A stretch of 64,000 bases of DNA from JAWKWH01 sp963669455 (GCA_963669455.1 OY770026.1:2852001-2916000); one strand, 5' to 3'. Positions 1 through 9,070 are shown, counted from the stretch's first letter. Numbers and translations are program-made. Notes: generated from the sequence alone by a model not told the origin.

Positions 1-1294
1 CCCGCTCGGCCAGCCGATTGCCGGTAAGTTCAATCAGTCTGGATGACAGCTTGGCGGACGGGCCTTCGTGGTGGTAGGCGTTGGCCAGCGCAATGAAGGC
101 GCGGCCTGGATGGGTGACGCCGATGAACGATGTATGCGAGATGACGTTTATCGACTGGGTTCCGCGATATTCCGGATGCGCCCTCCAGCCGATATCGGCC
201 ATCATGCACGCGGCGCGGCGATAGCGGGCCTCGTCTGCGGTCTCATCATAGCCGAGTGCCGCAATGGCCTCTCCCGTCCAGGCAGCCATCTCATGGGCAT
301 GCGCATTGGAGCGGGAGCGCAGCACGGCCATCTCCTCGGCCGCGACAATTAACGGATCGAGCGTACGTTCCTTGTCGCTCAACAGGGAATACAAAAAGCC
401 TTCGCGTACGCCAAGTGCCGAGACTTCGATATGCGATGGCTCCATCAGGCGGATGATTTCTTCCAGAACAATCGCACCGTAGGGCAGCAGCGAGCGGCGG
501 TTTTTGGACACGCTGTCAATGCCCTTTATCGATTCAATGTTGCCGCTGGCAACCTGCTTGAGGAACCCGCCGATTGCGCCTGGAACCATCTTATAATGGT
601 GCATGACGCCCAGCGGGTAATTGAGTGAACTCATATGCAGCCGGGCAAGATTGCGCCAGGTGCCGCCGACAGCATAAAAAATGCGCTCCCTGCCCTGTTT
701 CAACCATGGCGCACGCTGCAATTCGGCTGCGACGATTTTGCGGACTTTGCCAAATTCCGCTCCGGCCATATCGGTAAGCCTGAGCCCGCCAAGTGGCAGG
801 GTGATGCCGTCACCGATGTCGGTGCCCTGCACATCGAACAATTCCAGACTGCCGCCGCCCAGATCGCCACCGATCCCGTCTGCGCCGACAAATCCTGAAA
901 TGATCCCAAGCGCGGAATAGTGAGCTTCCTCGCGCCCGGTCAGCACCTGAATTTCTGCGCCAAGTATGGCCTCGGCGCGTTCGATGAATTCCGGGCCGTT
1001 TTCAGCTTCGCGCGCGGCCGCAGTCGCAATCACGTGCAGGTCTTGTGCACCGGACTGGCGCACCAATGCGCTAAACCGGCGAAACTCCTCAATGGCCGCG
1101 TCGACGGCGTATCTATCCAGCCTGCCTGTGGAATGAACACCCTTGCCGAGGCCTGCAAGCATTTTTTCGTTGAAAAGCACCGTCGGCGAGCGGGTCACAC
1201 CTTCGTAGACCACGAGACGGATCGAGTTTGAGCCGACATCGATGATGGCGACAGGTTTTCTGTCCGGCAGGCGCCCCTGGGAGTTTCGGTTCAT
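1..1294 (-). CDS. ppx: Exopolyphosphatase Ppx/GppA family, C-terminus cut by window edge
   Basis: Hydrolyses terminal phosphate from inorganic polyphosphate, or pppGpp in GppA relatives, in the cytoplasm. About 431 codons are visible and the 3' end lies outside the window. The translation has the ASKHA-fold signatures: IDVGSNSIRL near residues 18-27, TAAAREAENG near 91-100, LTGREEAHYSALG near 118-130 carrying the likely catalytic Glu, and GDLGGGSLEL near 143-152. The start ATG (1294-1292) overlaps the ppk stop as ATGA, so the two genes are translationally coupled. The pairing with ppk makes polyphosphate turnover the likely job. Whether it also acts on pppGpp cannot be told from sequence. Confidence 0.93.
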   Translation of the reverse strand, partial: MNRNSQGRLPDRKPVAIIDVGSNSIRLVVYEGVTRSPTVLFNEKMLAGLGKGVHSTGRLDRYAVDAAIEEFRRFSALVRQSGAQDLHVIATAAAREAENGPEFIERAEAILGAEIQVLTGREEAHYSALGIISGFVGADGIGGDLGGGSLELFDVQGTDIGDGITLPLGGLRLTDMAGAEFGKVRKIVAAELQRAPWLKQGRERIFYAVGGTWRNLARLHMSSLNYPLGVMHHYKMVPGAIGGFLKQVASGNIESIKGIDSVSKNRRSLLPYGAIVLEEIIRLMEPSHIEVSALGVREGFLYSLLSDKERTLDPLIVAAEEMAVLRSRSNAHAHEMAAWTGEAIAALGYDETADEARYRRAACMMADIGWRAHPEYRGTQSINVISHTSFIGVTHPGRAFIALANAYHHEGPSAKLSSRLIELTGNRLAER

Positions 1295-3501
1295 TGCGAC
1301 GACGGAACAGGTTTCTTCGTTTTGGATTTCAGACGCATTATCCGCCGTGGTGCATGGCTTTTGAGCGCCTCTCCGCGGCCTGACAGGCTCGGGTTTGTCA
1401 TGAAATATTCCTGCGCATTGAACGATTCTTCCCCCTTCTCCGGCGCGATGCGCCGTGAAGTTCCATCCGGCAATACCTCGAAACTCTGACAATTGTCCAT
1501 GATGTTGCCAAGCATGATCTGGTCCATAAGCTGTTCATGCACAGTTGGATTGGTAATCGGCGCGATGGTCTCGACCCGGCGGTCGAGATTGCGCGGCATC
1601 AGATCGGCCGAACCGATATAGATGATCGCCTCATCGCAGGGCAGGCCCTGCCCGTTGCCAAAGCAATAGATACGGCTGTGCTCCAGAAAACGGCCGATAA
1701 TCGACTTGACCCGGATATTCTCCGACAGGCCGGTAACCTGTGGGCGCAGACAGCAAATCCCGCGAACCACCAGATCGATTTCGACACCGGCGGCACTGGC
1801 CTGGTAGAGCTTGTCGATCGTCTGCGGATCGACGAGCGCGTTCATCTTCATCCAGATACCGGCCGGCCGGCCGGCTTTTGCGTGGGCAATTTCATCGTCG
1901 ATGTGACCAAGTATGCGCTTGCGCATGGTATTGGGCGACACTGCCAGGCGCATTTCTTCGGCCGGTTTGGCATAGCCTGTTATGTAGTTGAAGACCTGCG
2001 CCACCTCATGGGCGGTTTGCGCGTCGGAGGTAAAATAGGACAAATCGGTATAAATGCGCGCGGTAATCGGGTGATAGTTTCCGGTCCCAAGATGGACGTA
2101 GTTTCTAAGCTTACCTTCTTCCCGGCGTACAACGAGCGACATTTTCGCGTGTGTTTTCAGTTCGATGAAGCCGAACACCACCTGCACGCCGGCCCTTTCC
2201 ATGTCGCGGGCCCAGCGGATATTGGCCTCCTCGTCGAAACGGGCCTTCAACTCGATCAGCGCGGTCACCGATTTTCCAGCTTCGGCCGCATCGATCAGCG
2301 CCCGGACAATCGGGCTGTCGTTTGAGGTGCGGTAGAGCGTCTGTTTGATGGCTACCACATTTGGATCGTTTGCCGCCTGGCGGAGAAACTGCACGACCAC
2401 GTCGAAGGATTCATAAGGGTGGTGAACGATGATGTCCTTTTCGCGGATTGCGGCCAGACAATCACCGCCATTTTCGCGAATCCGTTCGGGAAACCGCGGA
2501 TTATAAAGCGTAAATTTCAGATCATCGCGCGGGAAGGACACCAGCTCGGAAATCTGCGCCAGATCCTGTAGCCCTTCAGTAATGGAGACGCGATCGGGCG
2601 ACACATTCAGCTCCTGGGAGACGAATTCGCTCAGGCTTGCCGGCATGCCGGCGGCAAATTCGATCCGGATAACCGATCCCCGGCGGCGGCGCTTTAATGC
2701 CGTTTCAAACAGACGGACCAGGTCTTCGGCTTCCTCCTCGACCTCGATGTCGCTGTCGCGAATGATGCGGAAGGTGCCCGATCCTTTGAGCTTATAGCCT
2801 GGGAACAGATCGGTGACGTGCATGTCCACCACCTCTTCCAGCGTGACGACGGTGGTTTGCCCGTTGCGCTCGGGCAGACGAATGAACCTTGAAAGGGCTA
2901 CCGGCAGGCGCAGCAGCGCCACCATCTTGTTCTTGTTTTTGCGGTTGACCAGTTCCAGAGCGATCGAAAAACCGAGATTGGGAATAAACGGAAACGGATG
3001 GGCCGGATCGATGGAAAGCGGGGTCAGGACCGGGAAAATAGCCTCGCGAAAGTGCTGGTCCAGCCATTCGCGATCCTGCTTGTCAAGTTTTTGCGGGCTG
3101 ACGATGCGAATCGACTGTTCTTCCAGCAATGCGAGCAATTCCTTCAAGCAGGCCTGCTGTTCGCGCTGCAAATCATCGATTTCCAGCAGCACCTGATGAA
3201 GCTGCTGCTCTGGGGTGCGGCCATCGGGCGATTTTTGTGAAATACCCTCGCGCACCTGTCCTTCAAGGCCGGCGACGCGAACCATGAAAAATTCGTCGAG
3301 ATTATTGGCGGAAATCGACAGGAACCGAAGCCGCTCCAGAGGCGGGTGGTATTCATTGCGGCTTTCTTCCAATACCCGGCGATTAAACTGAAGCCAGGAA
3401 AATTCCCGGTTGATAAACCGCAGCGGGCTTTCGGCGAGCCCTTCGGTCTCCGGCACCGGAGCAGCCGTGAACTCGGCCGGGATTGTGGTCAGTTTATTCA
3501 T
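1291..3501 (-). CDS. ppk: Polyphosphate kinase 1
   Basis: Reversibly polymerises the gamma-phosphate of ATP into polyphosphate. About 736 aa, normal for PPK1. The N-terminal SPLRFINREFSWLQFNRRVL and the phospholipase-D-like C-terminal half are clear. The autophosphorylated His sits in KTHAKMSL (about residue 451) and the second His in EHSRIYCF (about 608). An in-frame ATG exists at 3534, but the start at 3501 (MNKLTT) has GGAG about 9 bases upstream and is preferred. It overlaps ppx by ATGA. Upstream neighbours differ from the order I expect in rhizobia, where ppk usually follows hdaA; here hdaA lies about 11.7 kb away. Confidence 0.97.
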   Translation of the reverse strand: MNKLTTIPAEFTAAPVPETEGLAESPLRFINREFSWLQFNRRVLEESRNEYHPPLERLRFLSISANNLDEFFMVRVAGLEGQVREGISQKSPDGRTPEQQLHQVLLEIDDLQREQQACLKELLALLEEQSIRIVSPQKLDKQDREWLDQHFREAIFPVLTPLSIDPAHPFPFIPNLGFSIALELVNRKNKNKMVALLRLPVALSRFIRLPERNGQTTVVTLEEVVDMHVTDLFPGYKLKGSGTFRIIRDSDIEVEEEAEDLVRLFETALKRRRRGSVIRIEFAAGMPASLSEFVSQELNVSPDRVSITEGLQDLAQISELVSFPRDDLKFTLYNPRFPERIRENGGDCLAAIREKDIIVHHPYESFDVVVQFLRQAANDPNVVAIKQTLYRTSNDSPIVRALIDAAEAGKSVTALIELKARFDEEANIRWARDMERAGVQVVFGFIELKTHAKMSLVVRREEGKLRNYVHLGTGNYHPITARIYTDLSYFTSDAQTAHEVAQVFNYITGYAKPAEEMRLAVSPNTMRKRILGHIDDEIAHAKAGRPAGIWMKMNALVDPQTIDKLYQASAAGVEIDLVVRGICCLRPQVTGLSENIRVKSIIGRFLEHSRIYCFGNGQGLPCDEAIIYIGSADLMPRNLDRRVETIAPITNPTVHEQLMDQIMLGNIMDNCQSFEVLPDGTSRRIAPEKGEESFNAQEYFMTNPSLSGRGEALKSHAPRRIMRLKSKTKKPVPSSQ

Positions 3502-3696
3502 TTTTTCCGCTCCGTTTGGCTGGATCGATGCCAACCAGCGCCGCTATTGCCGATAACATACCGCCAAATAGTAACTTTCACATTGATTTGCGACGGTTTC
3601 ATTGCCAAGGCATGCTTGCAAAGCGTCTATGTTTAGGCCAAAGGCATGGATAGCCGTCAGACACGGTTGGTTGAAGACCGATGCGGGAGATAAAAA

Positions 3697-3942
3697 ATGG
3701 CAGGACACGCTGTTCCACATTTTCAAAACAGTGCCGGACACGCAAAGATTGACATCGGGGTCAAGGAATTCATGTGCGTCGGCGCCAATCCGCCCTATGA
3801 TCATCCGCATGTGTTTCTTGATATGGGAGCAGAGAGCGAAAAGGTCTGCCCCTATTGCTCAACGCTTTATCGCTACGACGCAGCACTTTCAGCCAACGAC
3901 ACGCGCCCTGAGGGTTGCGCGTTTGAAGAACAGGCAGCCTGA
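3697..3942 (+). CDS. Small zinc-finger domain protein (NDUFS6-like Cys/His pattern)
   Basis: An 81-aa protein of the zinc-finger CHCC family that resembles the C-terminal domain of the complex I subunit NDUFS6. Probable zinc ligands are C27, H36 or H38, and the pair C51/C54 in KVCPYC. The sequence VFLDMG between the His and Cys pair is typical of the family. It lies 21 bases upstream of the FAD monooxygenase on the same strand and is probably co-transcribed. Its partner is unknown from sequence. A role in complex I assembly is suggested by family only, although an NDUFS4-like gene lies about 10 kb away. Confidence 0.9.
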   Translation: MAGHAVPHFQNSAGHAKIDIGVKEFMCVGANPPYDHPHVFLDMGAESEKVCPYCSTLYRYDAALSANDTRPEGCAFEEQAA

Positions 3943-3963
3943 TTCTACAACCGGGAGGTGTTT

Positions 3964-5172
3964 TTGGCCCAAAGGCCGGATAATGGAACGATACTGATTG
4001 CCGGAGGGGGCATTGCCGGTCTGAGCGCTGCACTCGCCTTTTCGGCCAAGGGGATTCCCTCGCGTGTTCTCGAGCGCGCCAAACAGATGGCAGAATTCGG
4101 CGCGGGTTTGCAGATATCCCCGAATGCTTCACGGATCCTGCGGGACCTTAATGTTCTAGATGAGCTTGCTGCGATAGCCTTCAAACCCGAGGCTGTCCAC
4201 ATCGTCGATGCTGTAAGCGGAAGGCAAATTGCGGCGGTGCCGCTTGGCGATGCCGCCGAGGCGCGCTGGGGCGCGCCCTATCTCGTCGCCCATCGTAGTG
4301 ACCTCCATTCGGCATTGCTGGCGACGGCGAAGACACGCGCCAACATCGACATCGCCGCCGGTAGCACTGTCGTGGATGGGCAGGCGTCAGACAATGGCGT
4401 CAATGCCGAGGTGGAAAGCGACAGCGGACCATCAAGCCAGGCAGGCAGGCTTTTGGTGGCCGCAGACGGTGTGTGGTCATCATTGCGAGCCGGGATTCGC
4501 AGCCAGCCGCAAAGCCGCTTTACAGGGCATGTGGCCTGGCGGGCCCTGCTCGATCCCGAGGACGCGAAGCCGCTGTTTGCCGATGATGAAGGGTTTCGTT
4601 GCGTAATAGTCTTCGTCAATCCGGCATTCCATTTGATTGCCTATCCGATAACGAGCGGCCGCCAGATAAACCTGGTCGCGGTTGTACCCGGCGCAGGGCT
4701 TGCCGAACGCTGGGCCATTGAAGCGGACGTTTCGCAACTGCATCAGGCCTTGGACGATTCGAAACTGGCGTTTCTGAGCCGCCTTCCGATCGACTGGACC
4801 GCCTGGCCGCTGCATGAGGTCGATCCGAAAGGCCGGTGGAGCGCCGGCAGCCGTACGGTGCTGATCGGCGATGCGGCCCATGCGATGACACCCTTTCTGG
4901 CGCAAGGTGCCGCCATGGCGATTGAGGACGGTTATATGCTGGCAAACTGCGTTGCCGGTGCGCAAGACGGCCTGGATAATGCGCTGATAACATTTGAGCG
5001 CGCGCGCAAACTGCGTGTCAGCCGCGTCGTCAAGCGCGGTGCGTTCACCCGCTTTGCCTGGCATGCATCAGGCCCGGTCGCCCTTGTCCGCAATATCCTC
5101 CTGGCGGCCCGCTCCGGCCCCGGTCTGATGCGGGAATTCGACTGGCTCTATGGATTTGATGCCGACAGATAG
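3964..5172 (+). CDS. FAD-dependent monooxygenase (aromatic hydroxylase type)
   Basis: A roughly 400-aa class A flavin monooxygenase of the salicylate/3-hydroxybenzoate hydroxylase type. The N-terminal Rossmann motif reads AGGGIAGLSAALAF, followed by FGAGLQISPNASRIL. The second FAD motif is IGDAAHAMTPFLAQGAAMAI near residue 300. GGAGGT at about 3952-3957 suits a TTG start at 3964; an in-frame GTG at 3958 is too close to it. The sequence fixes cofactor and fold but not the substrate. It could hydroxylate an aromatic acid or act on a quinone precursor. It probably forms an operon with the zinc-finger gene. Confidence 0.9.
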   Translation: MAQRPDNGTILIAGGGIAGLSAALAFSAKGIPSRVLERAKQMAEFGAGLQISPNASRILRDLNVLDELAAIAFKPEAVHIVDAVSGRQIAAVPLGDAAEARWGAPYLVAHRSDLHSALLATAKTRANIDIAAGSTVVDGQASDNGVNAEVESDSGPSSQAGRLLVAADGVWSSLRAGIRSQPQSRFTGHVAWRALLDPEDAKPLFADDEGFRCVIVFVNPAFHLIAYPITSGRQINLVAVVPGAGLAERWAIEADVSQLHQALDDSKLAFLSRLPIDWTAWPLHEVDPKGRWSAGSRTVLIGDAAHAMTPFLAQGAAMAIEDGYMLANCVAGAQDGLDNALITFERARKLRVSRVVKRGAFTRFAWHASGPVALVRNILLAARSGPGLMREFDWLYGFDADR

Positions 5173-5227
5173 GGCGCATAACCGTTGCGGCAATTGCCAA
5201 AAGTAACGCCATCGGGTGGGGGAAAGT

Positions 5228-5253
5228 GTTGCAGAAACGATCCTTTTCGCAAC
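5228..5253. promoter_or_regulatory. Imperfect inverted repeat upstream of the AT-rich island genes
   Basis: GTTGCagaaa at 5228 faces tttcGCAAC ending at 5253, with one unpaired base in one arm. It lies about 95 bases before the TTG start at 5348. A related GTTGCAAAAAG motif recurs as an inverted repeat at 6226-6282, so it may be an operator or a transcript hairpin. No function is shown. Confidence 0.3.
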
Positions 5254-5347
5254 AAGATAGCCGAGACACGAGTGTCCATTTAAGAAGAATTAACAAATTG
5301 TAAATGCAGACATAGTACCTTTTTCTCACTAACTTGGAGAAGTTCTT

Positions 5348-6157
5348 TTGCGTTTAATACAATCTAAACCAAATCTTGGCGCTGAACTGGTTATTGGCCT
5401 ATCTCGTCGTCTTTTACACATATGTGGTATAGGAGAAAACTCTGTACATCATATGTATCAAAGTGACTTCGAGCAGGGTTGCAATGTCCTATGGCGACTA
5501 GGTGTTGCTAGTGGGTATTACAATAATCAGGACACTTTCGGCATGATATCCTACCAAAATTGGATAGAAGGCCATATATCCAATGAAAAGAAGGTTTGGC
5601 CTCCAAATTTTCAATTTCTCACAACCTCCGAAATTCGGAGTCGTCTTCATGATTGGGTTGAAAACGACGTCGTAAATCTGGTTGAGCTTTTGGCGTCCTA
5701 TTTGGCTGTTGCGTGCAATTATGGAGAAAGTAAATCATTTATGCCTACCAGTAGAAAGCCGTTTCAGCCTCAAGATGAATGCAAGCATGAGGTTGCGGCG
5801 CTGATTCACTACGGATATGTAAGGAAGATGGGAGCGGAAGTCGTCTGGAGCGATAAAATTGGTGACGCAATGCGTCATGCACTCTTGTGGTCAGAAGAAG
5901 GCCGTTCGTTTTCTGAAATTGAAGAAAATGAACTTGAAAACAATGCAAGAATTGCTTGGGAAACAATGCCACCTATGATCAAGAAAGCTCACTTCTCTAA
6001 GCGACCACTCGATGTAATCAGAATTACAAAGCTGTTGGCACATAGTTGGAAAGATGGGAAGTGGGACTTATCTGATAAGGACAAGACAATAAGCCTTTCT
6101 GGTGAAATTCAGTTGGCAAGGCGTTTGGTTGAAATCGCTGAATGTAAACCATTGTAA
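5348..6157 (+). CDS. Hypothetical protein, AT-rich island
   Basis: I do not recognise this 269-aa protein. It has no signal peptide, no clear membrane segment and no nucleotide-binding motif. It looks mainly helical with scattered Trp and Cys. The TTG start is supported by GGAGA at 5336-5340, seven bases upstream. Codon use is markedly AT-rich compared with the flanking core genes, which suggests horizontal acquisition. It is the first of two same-strand genes of similar composition; the next starts 189 bases downstream after an inverted repeat. A role in defence, toxicity or regulation would be a guess. Confidence 0.75.
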   Translation: MRLIQSKPNLGAELVIGLSRRLLHICGIGENSVHHMYQSDFEQGCNVLWRLGVASGYYNNQDTFGMISYQNWIEGHISNEKKVWPPNFQFLTTSEIRSRLHDWVENDVVNLVELLASYLAVACNYGESKSFMPTSRKPFQPQDECKHEVAALIHYGYVRKMGAEVVWSDKIGDAMRHALLWSEEGRSFSEIEENELENNARIAWETMPPMIKKAHFSKRPLDVIRITKLLAHSWKDGKWDLSDKDKTISLSGEIQLARRLVEIAECKPL

Positions 6158-6225
6158 TAAGGCCACCATTAAAATTTGATATCTGATATTCCCACGTTAT
6201 CAATAACTCCAGCTCACCTACCAAT

Positions 6226-6282
6226 CTTTTTGCAACTGTTAAGTTACTGATTTACAAGAGCGCTAAAAACCGTTGCAAAAAG
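6226..6282. repeat. 15-bp inverted repeat (14/15 matching) between two island genes
   Basis: The left arm CTTTTTGCAACTGTT (6226-6240) and the reverse complement of the right arm at 6268-6282 (CTTTTTGCAACGGTT) differ at one base; the gap is 27 bases. It sits after the 5348-6157 gene and before the AGGAGGG ribosome site of the next. It could be a bidirectional terminator-like hairpin or an operator. Related GTTGC arms occur at 5228-5253, and GTTGCAAAA is found again near 7103. Confidence 0.5.
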
Positions 6283-6346
6283 GATGGATCGAAAACTTAG
6301 CTGCTTATGCTTAAAAATGTGCAGCGCTTTGTTTTAGGAGGGATAT

Positions 6347-7084
6347 TTGGGGAGCTTTTTCTTTCACTTAAAGGGATTGGTTTGGAGCAGGTTTTGGGCT
6401 TGGAATATAAAGCGGAAGATCAAAAATATGCCTGATCCTCGAGTTTCTGCTGAAAAAGTACCAATGACAATTGTTGAGGGTAGCCGAAAGTTTACGGATT
6501 TAGGTGATAGTCCAGTAGAAAACCTTCTATTTTTATCATGTAAAATAGAGGTAGAGGAAAGTTCATTAATTTCATTTCCTGTTTCGTACTCACCAAACCT
6601 TATTTGCAATGGTTACAACGCGGGAAAACCTCTAACTATAGATAACATCACACAAGTCAGACATGATCTGAACATAAAAATTCATCCATCGTGGGAGCAA
6701 ACTCCCGTAGTCGAAGTTATTGAATATGAAGAGCAAACCCCTTGGGAGCACGGTCTTGGTAAAACAGCATTTGCCATACTGGTAAATCTGCCATGGAAAG
6801 CGAGTCGCATACTCCGAGATAATATACAGGCAGTCGATAAGACAAAGCCCTGCATTTTGGTTTTGGCGATCCCTTGTAATTACGTTGATATACCAAATGG
6901 GCGAAAGGTGACTCCAGATTCACAAATAAAGGATGCATTTAAGTGGAGTATTCACCCTAATGATATTGGTTTTTGGTTGATTGATTTTGATTCAGTTTCA
7001 ATGGACTCGGATGGAATACGCATTCTGTCAGATGTTATTGAAAGATCAGACTTCATTAAGAGCTGGAGAATTAGTTTTTCTTGA
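6347..7084 (+). CDS. Hypothetical protein, AT-rich island
   Basis: A 245-aa protein that I do not recognise. AGGAGGG at 6336-6342, four bases before a TTG, strongly supports the start at 6347. An ATG at 6428 would remove a basic, aromatic N-terminus (FFFHLKGLVWSRFWAW) that may be a membrane anchor or amphipathic helix. The rest looks like a soluble mixed alpha/beta protein with many Ile and Pro residues. Base composition matches the gene at 5348 and differs from the core genes. The two probably arrived together; whether they act together is inference. Confidence 0.75.
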   Translation: MGSFFFHLKGLVWSRFWAWNIKRKIKNMPDPRVSAEKVPMTIVEGSRKFTDLGDSPVENLLFLSCKIEVEESSLISFPVSYSPNLICNGYNAGKPLTIDNITQVRHDLNIKIHPSWEQTPVVEVIEYEEQTPWEHGLGKTAFAILVNLPWKASRILRDNIQAVDKTKPCILVLAIPCNYVDIPNGRKVTPDSQIKDAFKWSIHPNDIGFWLIDFDSVSMDSDGIRILSDVIERSDFIKSWRISFS

Positions 7085-7181
7085 TGAGTTTGGCTCGCAA
7101 AATGTTGCAAAATGGCTGATAGTTACGCCATAGACTAAATATCTCCAGTCTTCCCGACTTCTTGACACCAGAGGTCGTATC

Positions 7182-7634
7182 TCAAGTTGACAATGCTCCC
7201 TTGGTCAATTGCCTATTTGGATTCAGCCCTTCTCCCAGAAACGGGCATTGCAACCTCTTCAATGAAATTCCATGGAACATTTCAGTTTGCGTCTTGTAGG
7301 GAGGCTTCTGCCTTCCTATACGATTCAAGCTGTTTGCCAAATCTTGAATGCTGAAGCTGGGTAATTCTTCTGGCGGGAATGCTATGTTCCTTCGAGTATA
7401 GAAGCCGTTTCTGACATTTTCGATTATCTGAAACAGGATTTGCAATGTGTGAAGATGTGCGCTGAGGGGAGTGTATAGTTGTCCGCCATTTTTTGCGGGA
7501 ACAATACTGTTTGCGTAGATAGATGTTATAGTCTCACTCGGATTACCTGCCCAAAAGATATTCAGTGCAGTTGAGAGTTCGCAATCAGGTTGGCTTATGA
7601 CCCAAAATAATTTCTCGTGGTCGCCATCAGGCAA
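7182..7634 (-). CDS. DUF4274-like protein, possibly the 3' part of a frameshifted gene
   Basis: A 150-aa frame. Near its N-terminus it reads LFWVISQPDCELSTALNIFW, which resembles the DUF4274 signature (W-x-P-x-C-D-x-x-T-A-L-x-I-F-W). No catalytic function is known for that family; members are often near toxin/immunity loci, which is family knowledge and not shown here. The first possible start is TTG at 7634. An overlapping frame (7595-7819) upstream begins with a convincing signal-peptide-like segment, so both may be one gene broken by a single-base shift around 7630-7645. AT-rich like its neighbours. Confidence 0.55.
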   Translation of the reverse strand: MPDGDHEKLFWVISQPDCELSTALNIFWAGNPSETITSIYANSIVPAKNGGQLYTPLSAHLHTLQILFQIIENVRNGFYTRRNIAFPPEELPSFSIQDLANSLNRIGRQKPPYKTQTEMFHGISLKRLQCPFLGEGLNPNRQLTKGALST

Positions 7635-7819
7635 ATAAGACCATAAACAATTATATGTTTAGCATTTGAAAATGCGCCGGCAATCTGATTGACGGTGGGG
7701 AAAATCTCGCATGACTGATTAGCAAAAGCAAAATTGGAACGAATGGGCTCGAAAGTTATTGCTAAGGCAAGTAGAACAATCAGTGGTAACCATCGAGGTG
7801 ATATGTCAGCAAAACGCAT
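7595..7819 (-). pseudogene. Signal-peptide-bearing 5' frame, probably split from the DUF4274-like frame
   Basis: A 74-aa frame starting with ATG at 7819. The first 34 residues form a basic n-region, a hydrophobic stretch (LPLIVLLALAITF) and an Ala-rich end, as in a secretion signal. It then runs about 40 residues and stops at 7595, overlapping the 150-aa frame by 40 bases. A one-base shift near 7635 would join them into a secreted protein of about 210 aa. Alternatives are a genuine small secreted protein, or two overlapping genes. Called a pseudogene fragment with low confidence. Confidence 0.4.
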
Positions 7820-8027
7820 AGACGGCTTTTCGTTCGAATCTAAAAATCAACCAAGCAAGGTGGAATGCAAAAACAAAACAGTCATTTTGTGACAAGATTG
7901 TACGACACCTAAAAGGCATGGTTTTCGCGCGCCGTATTTTCATGGCTTAACTGACGCAAAAGTTTAACGGAATTTTGCCGATTGACCGAATAATTTGCTG
8001 CGGTAAAACTACCAAGTTTAGACTGTA

Positions 8028-8876
8028 TTGAAGTGCACAGTGAACAAAACAACGATAGTCACCCTTGCCAGTATCGTATGTATCTCAATGCTGTTTGTTG
8101 GATTCGCACTTTCCTCAAAAGTGCAGGAGATGTCTGAGAGTGACGTAGTGGCTCTTGCCGATGATGCACACCTTGTTATCGGTGGGGTGCCCATGGTTGT
8201 GCCATTTGTGGTTATCCAAAATCAGAACTCGATGTCAGCTTTTTTTACACTTGACCGAAACAAGGCACGCGAAGATTGGAAAATCGCCAGAAATTCTTTT
8301 CGGCGCTCTGCATCAAACGCGTCACGCCCTCTGGCGGTTGACAAGCTAGACCTCCGATTTAGAGCGCTTGGTTGGCAGGAGGTCTCCGGGAATTTTGGAA
8401 AACAACTATGCAAAAGATTGACGCGGCAGTGGTCCCGGTCGATTTGCTTTGATGTCGAAGCCCCTTTGCTTGAAGCGTTACCTTACAACAGCAATATAAC
8501 GTTTGTAGATGACAGGCGGCTTGAGAATTTTGGCAATGATTATTCTTTTGCGGGTTACAAAAAAACCCTTGCTACCAGACTGGGTGAGATGAGTTGGAAG
8601 CCTGAAAAAGCTTCGGTAGTCTGCGAAAAATCTGACAAAAGTCCCCATCGAAGTTGTACGGCAGCAATCCCTATCATGGGACATCTTGTTGCAGTCTGGT
8701 CTGTTTGGGATACAGAAAGAGAAACTGCTGAGCAGATGGCAAAGCGCCAAGGATTAGTTATCGTCGCTCTGATGAAATATGGTCTTGGATCCACTGAGGA
8801 CTTTAGGACATTGCAATCACTTGCTCGTAAACTAAAAAAACCATCCGGAACTCCTATAGATGCACCCGAACGCTGA
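8028..8876 (+). CDS. Hypothetical membrane-anchored or exported protein
   Basis: A 282-aa protein with a single hydrophobic segment near residues 9-30 (IVTLASIVCISMLFVGFAL), followed by an extracytoplasmic-looking domain with several Cys residues that could form disulfides. I do not recognise a family. The start is uncertain: TTG at 8028 has no clear ribosome site and GTG at 8040 would also keep the membrane segment. It is divergent from the DUF4274-like gene, so the roughly 200-bp gap between them may hold both promoters. Composition is intermediate. A dispersed repeat begins directly after its TGA stop. Confidence 0.75.
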   Translation: MKCTVNKTTIVTLASIVCISMLFVGFALSSKVQEMSESDVVALADDAHLVIGGVPMVVPFVVIQNQNSMSAFFTLDRNKAREDWKIARNSFRRSASNASRPLAVDKLDLRFRALGWQEVSGNFGKQLCKRLTRQWSRSICFDVEAPLLEALPYNSNITFVDDRRLENFGNDYSFAGYKKTLATRLGEMSWKPEKASVVCEKSDKSPHRSCTAAIPIMGHLVAVWSVWDTERETAEQMAKRQGLVIVALMKYGLGSTEDFRTLQSLARKLKKPSGTPIDAPER

Positions 8877-8976
8877 TCTAGAGCAGTTTTGGAACCGCGA
8901 GAACGCCTGTATCTGCTTGGAACTATTGAAGCATTTTTCGCGCATATGATTATGTTTGGGCGAAAAATGCCCTAGC
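8877..8976 (+). repeat. Dispersed intergenic repeat, copy 1
   Basis: It begins TCTAGAGCAGTTTTGG directly after the stop codon of the preceding gene and contains the shared core CTTGGAACTATTGAAGCAT. The right half forms a hairpin: GCATTTTTCGC (8931-8941) pairs exactly with GCGAAAAATGC (8960-8970) around an 18-base loop. Copies 2 and 3 lie at 15121-15207 and 33331-33436. No transposase is present; it behaves like a small non-coding interspersed repeat. Confidence 0.85.
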
Positions 8977-9070
8977 AACCCCTTGTATCTCGCATAACTG
9001 AATTTTCGGAACCGCCGCAAACCCTTCCCTTCCGCACCTCATCTGGCGCAGCGCCGCTGCGGCTCGCCCC

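Noticed and set aside
1537..2325. 262-codon open frame on the plus strand
   Set aside because: Antisense to the catalytic half of ppk, with no family signature.
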